Shown here in pieces: positions 59,073-64,000 of a stretch of 64,000 bases of DNA. Under the pieces are notes generated by a model. The model ran no database searches. It worked only from the letters and a program-made list of their open reading frames with translations, and had not been told where the DNA came from. The translations under genes and the position numbers were made by a program. Within the stretch, counting starts at the first letter, position 1. Every line of letters begins with the position of its first letter. The stretch covers positions 3,222,501-3,286,500 of the forward strand of contig NZ_CP018049.1 in the NCBI RefSeq assembly GCF_002934065.1. The letters are read 5' to 3'. This DNA comes from Pseudomonas orientalis (lineage in GTDB: Bacteria > Pseudomonadota > Gammaproteobacteria > Pseudomonadales > Pseudomonadaceae).

Positions 59073-59630
59073 TCAGCCCTGTTGTTTTTCGACCCATTTG
59101 CCGAAGGCATCGATAAACGCCTGCAGGAACGGCCGGGTCTTTTCCGACAGCTTGCCGGCCTCATCGAACACGCTGCCCGCTCCGCCCAGGTAGGCTTCAG
59201 GCTGTTGCATGCACCACACATCAAGAAACACCAGGGACTGGCGCAGGTGATGGTTGGCACCAAAGCCACCAATGGCGCCTGGCGATACGCTGATGATCGC
59301 ACCGGGCTTGCCGCTCCAGGCACTCTGCCCATAGGGGCGGGACCCGACATCGATGGCATTCTTCAACGGCGCCGGCACGGAACGGTTGTATTCGGGCGTC
59401 ACGAACAACACCGCGTCGGATGAACTCACCTGTTGACGGAAAGTGCTGTAGGCTTGCGGCGCGCCTGGCCCGTCTATGTCCTCGTTGTAGAGCGGCAAAT
59501 CGCCAATTTCAACAATGTTCAGCTTCAGGTTGGCAGGCGCCAACTCGGCCAGTGCCAAGGCGACTTTGCGGTTGATCGAGTCTTTTCTCAAGCTGCCGAC
59601 CAGGACGGCAATCGTGTAGACCTTGCTCAT
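59073..59630 (-). CDS. NADPH-dependent FMN reductase / quinone reductase
   Basis: A 185-aa flavodoxin-like reductase of the NADPH-dependent FMN reductase (ChrR-like) family. The FMN phosphate loop VLVGSLRKDSINRKVALALA is near the N-terminus and the signature PEYNRSVPAPLKNAID near residue 80. The start is the ATG with GGAAAC upstream; the ORF runs 33 codons further without homology. Likely reduces quinones or similar acceptors; substrate not assigned. Confidence 0.9.
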   Translation of the reverse strand: MSKVYTIAVLVGSLRKDSINRKVALALAELAPANLKLNIVEIGDLPLYNEDIDGPGAPQAYSTFRQQVSSSDAVLFVTPEYNRSVPAPLKNAIDVGSRPYGQSAWSGKPGAIISVSPGAIGGFGANHHLRQSLVFLDVWCMQQPEAYLGGAGSVFDEAGKLSEKTRPFLQAFIDAFGKWVEKQQG

Positions 59631-59855
59631 TGAGGTTTCCCGACGTTTGACTAAGGAGCCTGTAGTTATAGAGATTTCACCGCGCGTGCACCAGCGGGTT
59701 TTGAGAATGCCGCAAAAGTTGCCGTGCAACCCAACGCGTGGGAAACGTCTGAAATTTTAAACGAATAGTATTTTTTTCTTATAGGTAAACTACCCCGCTC
59801 CCTGACGGTCTACAGAACCGCAAATCGAGTGTTTATCTCCAGAGGTTCTAAACAG

Positions 59856-60092
59856 ATGGCAGCAGTACTAGTCGGACAGTTTCATGCCAGAGACGCGGAA
59901 GGCCGCGTATATTCGGTGCATGAGTTCCAGGAATCCGAACCGGCGCAAGGCGACCTGGCGGGCTCGGCGCCTGCCATCACCTACAAGCTGGCCATTGGCG
60001 ACCGGGTGGAAAAGCTCGAGGGTGATGAGTTCAGATTGATTCAATCGGGCACAGTCCTCGTACGCGAATCAAAGACCACCCTCGCCTCATAA
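59856..60092 (+). CDS. Small conserved hypothetical protein
   Basis: A 78-aa soluble protein (MAAVLVGQFHARDAEGRVYS) with no recognised motif; beta-rich by appearance. The start has AGAGG about 10 bases upstream; an ATG nine codons earlier is an alternative. It follows an AT-rich leader of about 200 bases. Function unknown. Confidence 0.6.
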   Translation: MAAVLVGQFHARDAEGRVYSVHEFQESEPAQGDLAGSAPAITYKLAIGDRVEKLEGDEFRLIQSGTVLVRESKTTLAS

Positions 60093-60109
60093 GATTTAGC
60101 CTTAAACAC

Positions 60110-60134
60110 CTGCCCAGTCCTGGCGACTGGGCAG
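60110..60134. terminator. Hairpin between convergent small genes
   Basis: A perfect 10-bp stem (CTGCCCAGTC / GACTGGGCAG) with a 5-base loop, 17 bases after the 78-aa gene and close to the 3' end of the convergent one. Confidence 0.55.
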
Positions 60135-60141
60135 GGGACGC

Positions 60142-60480
60142 TCACGGGCTGCGGATTTGCGTCAATTCAATGCCCTGCTCGCCTCGCTTGAGCATCACCA
60201 CCACCTGCCCTCTCTCCCCCTCAACTGCATACATCGAACGCGTGTAGCCCGACTGGTCGTAAGCGGGATAGGCCTCCACCTGCCTGATCAACGTGATACC
60301 GAGCACCGCGCCCACCTGTTCGCCAACCTGTTCCTGGGAGCGGATAAACGCTTCAAGTTCGGGGTTTTCCGGCGCGTGTTCAGTGTGATTATTCAAGAAG
60401 TAAGCCGCCATGCATCCTACGGTCACCAGCACCAGGAGTTGCTTGGCCGTTACCCCGAAGAGCATCGAGGATAGAGGCAT
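60142..60480 (-). CDS. Membrane-anchored hypothetical protein
   Basis: A protein of about 112 aa with one N-terminal membrane segment (AKQLLVLVTVGCMAAYFLNN) and a periplasmic remainder without known motifs. The start is uncertain: this ATG (MPLSSMLF), one 15 codons upstream and one five codons downstream are all possible, none with a good ribosome binding site. Function unknown. Confidence 0.55.
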   Translation of the reverse strand: MPLSSMLFGVTAKQLLVLVTVGCMAAYFLNNHTEHAPENPELEAFIRSQEQVGEQVGAVLGITLIRQVEAYPAYDQSGYTRSMYAVEGERGQVVVMLKRGEQGIELTQIRSP

Positions 60481-60662
60481 TTGAGACCAGACCTGTTTTT
60501 GTTGTAAGTACCGGGTAACCGGCATTGGTCGTTACTGATCAGACACAGCATTCTAGTAGGATCGTGGTGCAAAGCCATAGGCCAGGGCGACGCGCGCAGT
60601 CTTTTTTGCGCACAAAGACCTGCGCCATTGAATCCCCGACGCGCTGCACATAGACTCCGGCC

Positions 60663-61571
60663 ATGCGTTTACGTCATATCGAAGTGATTCAGGCCATCTT
60701 GCAGACCGGACACCCAGGCCTGGCCGCCGAGTGGCTGCAACTCTCCGTGGGCGAGGTGGACGCCACCCTCAGGGATGCCGAGCTGCAACTGGGCTTCATG
60801 CTGTTTGCCAGTGTGCGCGGGCGCCTGCAAGCCACCCGTGAAACCCTGGAGCTGCAGGCGCACATTGCGCCCCTGTACGAAGCGCTGGAGCCGATACAGC
60901 GCCTGGCCAGCCGCTTGAAGCACCATCACGCGCCAACCTTGCGTGTGCTGTGCACCCCGCCGCTGGCTAACCAGCTGTTGCCCCACAGCATCGCCCTGCT
61001 GCGCCGACGTTTCCAGGACACGCCGTGCAACCTGTCAAGCCAACCGACCCGGGAGATCGTCCGCAGTTTGTTGCTGCATGAAACCGAAGTGGGTCTGAGT
61101 CTGCGTGATCCGGAACACCCGCACATTCAAAGCAGCGTGCTGGCCCAAGGCAAACTGCAATTGCTCGCGCCCCATGGCTGGCTCAAACCCAGGCAGAAGT
61201 ACATCGCACTGCAGGACCTGGCGGGACAGTCGATGATTGGCCTGGAAGGCCAGGACCCGCTGAGCCGCCTGCTGGACGCCAAGCTGCAAGCCTTGCGCCC
61301 GCTGCCGGTGGTGCAGACGCGGGTGCAGACGTACCAGATGATGCGCAGCATGGTCGAAGCCGGCGAAGGCCTCGCGGTTGTCGACCCGTTCACGGCCTGC
61401 GGTGCACGGGACGCGGGACTGGATGTATGCCCGATCTCACCACCGATCAGTGTCAAGCTGTATGCCCTGACCCTGCATGACGGGGCCGCGTCACCGGCCC
61501 TGAGCGCGCTGCTGGAGATCGTGACCCAGAAGGCCGAAAACCTGCTGTCCAACGACATGAAACTCGTATAG
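60663..61571 (+). CDS. LysR family transcriptional regulator
   Basis: A 302-aa LysR-type regulator with an N-terminal winged HTH (MRLRHIEVIQAILQTGHPGL) and a C-terminal substrate-binding domain (LRVLCTPPLANQLLPHSIAL from about residue 95). The HTH is less typical in helix 3 (LSVGEVDATLRDAELQLG). The target is not visible. It is convergent with the GNAT/decarboxylase pair, which makes control of amino-acid decarboxylation possible but unproven. Confidence 0.88.
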   Translation: MRLRHIEVIQAILQTGHPGLAAEWLQLSVGEVDATLRDAELQLGFMLFASVRGRLQATRETLELQAHIAPLYEALEPIQRLASRLKHHHAPTLRVLCTPPLANQLLPHSIALLRRRFQDTPCNLSSQPTREIVRSLLLHETEVGLSLRDPEHPHIQSSVLAQGKLQLLAPHGWLKPRQKYIALQDLAGQSMIGLEGQDPLSRLLDAKLQALRPLPVVQTRVQTYQMMRSMVEAGEGLAVVDPFTACGARDAGLDVCPISPPISVKLYALTLHDGAASPALSALLEIVTQKAENLLSNDMKLV

Positions 61572-61579
61572 ACGCGGCC

Positions 61580-62161
61580 TCAGATGGAGCTGACTTCAGT
61601 CTTGAACAGCCGATACCAGAAAATCGCCACTTCACGGGTTTGCGGGTCGATGCCGCGATAGCGCAGTTGATCGATGCCCCCCATGACATACCCGCTACGC
61701 TCATACAGGCGACAGGCACCGAGGTTGTTGTTCTGGGTTTCAAGCATCATGCCCGGCAGGTTTTTCTTGCGTGCCCAGAACTGCGCCACATCCAACAGCG
61801 CCTTGGCGACACCGTGACGCCGTGCAGGCAGCGCCACCGCCAGCTCGTCAACGTGGGCAAAGCCGTTCCAGTTGGTACTGACCACGACGTGTCCGACGGC
61901 ACGATCATCCAGATAGGCCATGAAGATCGCGCTGTCGGGCGCGTTGCGAAAGCTGGCGAATTCTTCCGGGTCGATGCCATAGCACTTGCGATAGGGCAGG
62001 ATGCGCTCCAGCGGCCACTGATCGACACGCTTGTCCATCTGCGGCACGCCATAGGCACTGACCTCGAAACTGAAGTCATTGCCCCACACATAAGCGTCGA
62101 AGCCTTCATCGGCGACTCGCACACTGAGCCCTGGATACTTCGGGTTCATGACAGCTTGCAT
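61580..62161 (-). CDS. GNAT family N-acetyltransferase
   Basis: A 193-aa acetyl-CoA-dependent acetyltransferase. The core ELAVALPARRHGVAKALLDV carries the Q/R-x-x-G-x-A acetyl-CoA motif, followed by MLETQNNNLGACRLYERSGY. AGGA stands five bases before the chosen ATG (MQAVMNPKYPG). It lies eight bases after the stop of the decarboxylase gene, so the two are co-transcribed. It might acetylate the diamine or agmatine made by the decarboxylase (inference). Confidence 0.87.
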   Translation of the reverse strand: MQAVMNPKYPGLSVRVADEGFDAYVWGNDFSFEVSAYGVPQMDKRVDQWPLERILPYRKCYGIDPEEFASFRNAPDSAIFMAYLDDRAVGHVVVSTNWNGFAHVDELAVALPARRHGVAKALLDVAQFWARKKNLPGMMLETQNNNLGACRLYERSGYVMGGIDQLRYRGIDPQTREVAIFWYRLFKTEVSSI

Positions 62162-62169
62162 AACGTTCC

Positions 62170-64000
62170 TTAACCTTTGATGCAATCGACGGTGTAACAA
62201 CGACCACTGCCGTCATCTTCATGTTGCAGCCCATGCACATCAGCGACGAAGCCGGGGAAACTGCTATCGAACGTGCGGGCGAACGCCAGGTAATCGACGA
62301 TCGAACGCGTTGACTCGGTAAAGCGCTCGCCCGGCATGATCAACGGGATGCCCGGCGGATAGGGCACCAGCATCACGGCTGCGATGCGTCCTGGCAAGGC
62401 ATCGATGGAAACGGCTTCCACTTCCCCCCTGACCAACTGATCGTAGGCGTCGGCCGGCTTCATCGCGATCTGCGGCAACACCGTGTACATACGCTTGAGG
62501 TGCCGGGCTGTCGCATTACTGCGATAGCAACTGTGCAACTGGTTGCACAGATCGCGCAACCCCAGGCCTTGATAACGGACCGGGCCCTGGGCATATACCG
62601 AAGGCAGGCAACTGGCCAGGCTGGCATTGGCATCATAGCTGCGCTTGAACTCCAGCAACTCGGTGAGCAAGGTACTCCACTTGCCTTTGGTGATGCCCAT
62701 CGAAAACAACACCAGGAAAGAATACAGCCCGGTCTTCTCCACCACCAGGCCGCGCTCCCAGAGGAACTTGCTGACCACGGCGGCGGGAATCCCGCAATCG
62801 CTCAAGGCGCCACCGGCGTTGAGGCCGGGCATCACCAGCGTGACCTTGATCGGGTCCAGCAGCACATAATCTTCAGCCACGTCGCCGAAACCATGCCAGT
62901 CGTCCTGGGGGTGCAGCAGCCAGTCGGCCGTGGCGACCCGGTCGATACCGGCCACCGAGGGTGGCTGCCAGATGGAAAACCACCAATCGTCGGCGGCGAT
63001 ATGCTGACGCAGATTGGCCAGTGCACGGCGGAAACTCAGGGCCTCGTCGAACATTTCCTGCAACAGCGAGCGACCCGCCGGACCTTCCATCATGGCCGAT
63101 GCCACGTCCAGGGAGGCGATGATACTGTATTGCGGCGAGGTGGAAATATGCATCATGAACGCTTCGTTGAAGCGGTCGCGGTCCAGCTGCCGCGCACCGC
63201 CATCCTGCACATGGATCATCGATGCCTGACTGAAGGCCGCCAGCAACTTGTGGGTGGAGTGCGTGGTGAACACCAACGGGCTGTCCGGCGTACGCAACGT
63301 GCCCATGCCATAGCGCCCGGCGAAAAACTCGTGGAACGCCGCGTAGGCATACCAGGCCTCATCGAAGTGCAGCACCTCCACACTGTTGCCCAATTGCTGC
63401 TTGATCAGTTCGGCGTTGTAGCACAGGCCGTCGTAGGTGGAATTGGTCACCACCGCCAGCTTGACCTTCGCCGGGCGGCCCCGGGCCAGCGGGCTGGCGT
63501 CGATCTTGGCGCGGATCGATTCGGGGCTGAACTCACTCAAGGGGATGGGGCCGATGATCCCCAGTTCGTTGCGTTCCGGGCACAGGTACAACGGGATCGC
63601 GCCGGTCATGATGATCGAATGCAGCACCGACTTGTGGCAATTGCGGTCCACCAGTACCAGATCGTCGCGGCCTACCATGGAGTGCCAGACGATTTTGTTG
63701 GCGGTGGAGGTGCCGTTGATCACGAAGAACGTATGGTCGGCGCCGAAATTGCGGGCGGCGCGGGCTTCGGCTTCGGCCAGCGGCCCGGTGTGATCGAGCA
63801 GCGAGCCCAGTTCGGGGACGGAAACAGACAGGTCCGAGCGCAGGGTGTTCTCCCCAAAGAACTGATGAAACGCCTGCCCCACCGGGCTTTTGCGATAGGC
63901 CACGCCACCGCCGTGGCCCGGGGTATGCCATGAGTAATTGGAGTCGGCGGTGTGTTGCACCAGGGCCTTGAAGAACGGCGGCAGCAGGCCATCGAGGTAG
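62170..64000 (-). CDS. Ornithine/lysine/arginine decarboxylase (5' end outside window)
   Basis: Fold-type I PLP-dependent basic amino acid decarboxylase; the frame is open through the right edge and 609 codons are visible of a protein usually about 750 aa. It has WHTPGHGGGVAYRKS at the N-terminal side of the visible part. The substrate/PLP segment is HFDEAWYAYAAFHEFFAGRY, and the Schiff-base lysine is in THSTHKLLAAFSQASM. It resembles the LdcA lysine decarboxylase of P. aeruginosa, but lysine, ornithine or arginine specificity cannot be settled here. A GNAT gene follows in the operon. Confidence 0.9.
   Translation of the reverse strand, partial: YLDGLLPPFFKALVQHTADSNYSWHTPGHGGGVAYRKSPVGQAFHQFFGENTLRSDLSVSVPELGSLLDHTGPLAEAEARAARNFGADHTFFVINGTSTANKIVWHSMVGRDDLVLVDRNCHKSVLHSIIMTGAIPLYLCPERNELGIIGPIPLSEFSPESIRAKIDASPLARGRPAKVKLAVVTNSTYDGLCYNAELIKQQLGNSVEVLHFDEAWYAYAAFHEFFAGRYGMGTLRTPDSPLVFTTHSTHKLLAAFSQASMIHVQDGGARQLDRDRFNEAFMMHISTSPQYSIIASLDVASAMMEGPAGRSLLQEMFDEALSFRRALANLRQHIAADDWWFSIWQPPSVAGIDRVATADWLLHPQDDWHGFGDVAEDYVLLDPIKVTLVMPGLNAGGALSDCGIPAAVVSKFLWERGLVVEKTGLYSFLVLFSMGITKGKWSTLLTELLEFKRSYDANASLASCLPSVYAQGPVRYQGLGLRDLCNQLHSCYRSNATARHLKRMYTVLPQIAMKPADAYDQLVRGEVEAVSIDALPGRIAAVMLVPYPPGIPLIMPGERFTESTRSIVDYLAFARTFDSSFPGFVADVHGLQHEDDGSGRCYTVDCIKG

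Overview
The window is high-GC DNA from a fluorescent pseudomonad (Pseudomonas fluorescens group). This rests on the gene families, on the many GTGGGAGGGGGCTTGCCCCC-type REP elements, and on a housekeeping order (acnB; the nadK to pepN operon; nfuA; metH; cysI with a DUF934 gene; ldcA-like decarboxylase) familiar from Pseudomonas. No rRNA, tRNA, CRISPR array or intact transposase was seen.

Layout. 1-10.2 kb: the 3' part of acnB, a serine transporter, two small secreted proteins in an AT-rich patch, a 2-hydroxyacid dehydrogenase, a phosphotransferase/SDR pair, a MocR/PdxR-type regulator with likely operator repeats, and a periplasmic cupin. 10.2-10.7 kb: a composite repeat in which a long hairpin element lies between two REP arms. 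10.7-18.3 kb: a tightly overlapping minus-strand operon, nadK, metallophosphoesterase, rhomboid protease, yeaC, DUF2797 gene, pepN, with a divergent DUF1853 gene. 18.4-27.9 kb: a cobalamin region with two divergent cobalamin riboswitches. One controls cobW-cobN-chlD, the other cbtB-cbtA-cobE-cobM. The chlD gene is split by a stop codon directly after an in-phase A AAA AAG heptamer. This strongly suggests programmed -1 frameshifting that makes both a small ATPase subunit and a fused ATPase-vWA subunit for CobN.

28-52.4 kb: the housekeeping genes nfuA and metH are interleaved with very large toxin/effector-like genes. (i) A 1450-aa protein has a bipartite nuclear localisation-like signal, three W-anchored repeats and a C-terminal SET (lysine methyltransferase) domain. 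(ii) A 2420-aa protein carries three leucine-rich-repeat modules and a C-terminal NEL-type E3 ubiquitin ligase domain. (iii) A 1607-aa protein resembles the dermonecrotic/DUF6543-type giants and has an unassigned C-terminus. (iv) A decayed paralogue of (ii) has two internal deletions and two single-base-scale frameshifts. The SET and NEL domains normally act on eukaryotic targets, so this looks like an anti-eukaryote effector island. No secretion system is encoded here. The SET-domain protein is the best candidate for a previously undescribed system.

52.5-64 kb: two small membrane proteins, cysI with a DUF934 gene, a MerR regulator divergent from an Old Yellow Enzyme homologue with a 19-bp-spaced promoter, poxB, an FMN reductase, small hypothetical genes, a LysR regulator, a GNAT acetyltransferase, and the 3' part of an ornithine/lysine/arginine decarboxylase that runs off the right edge.
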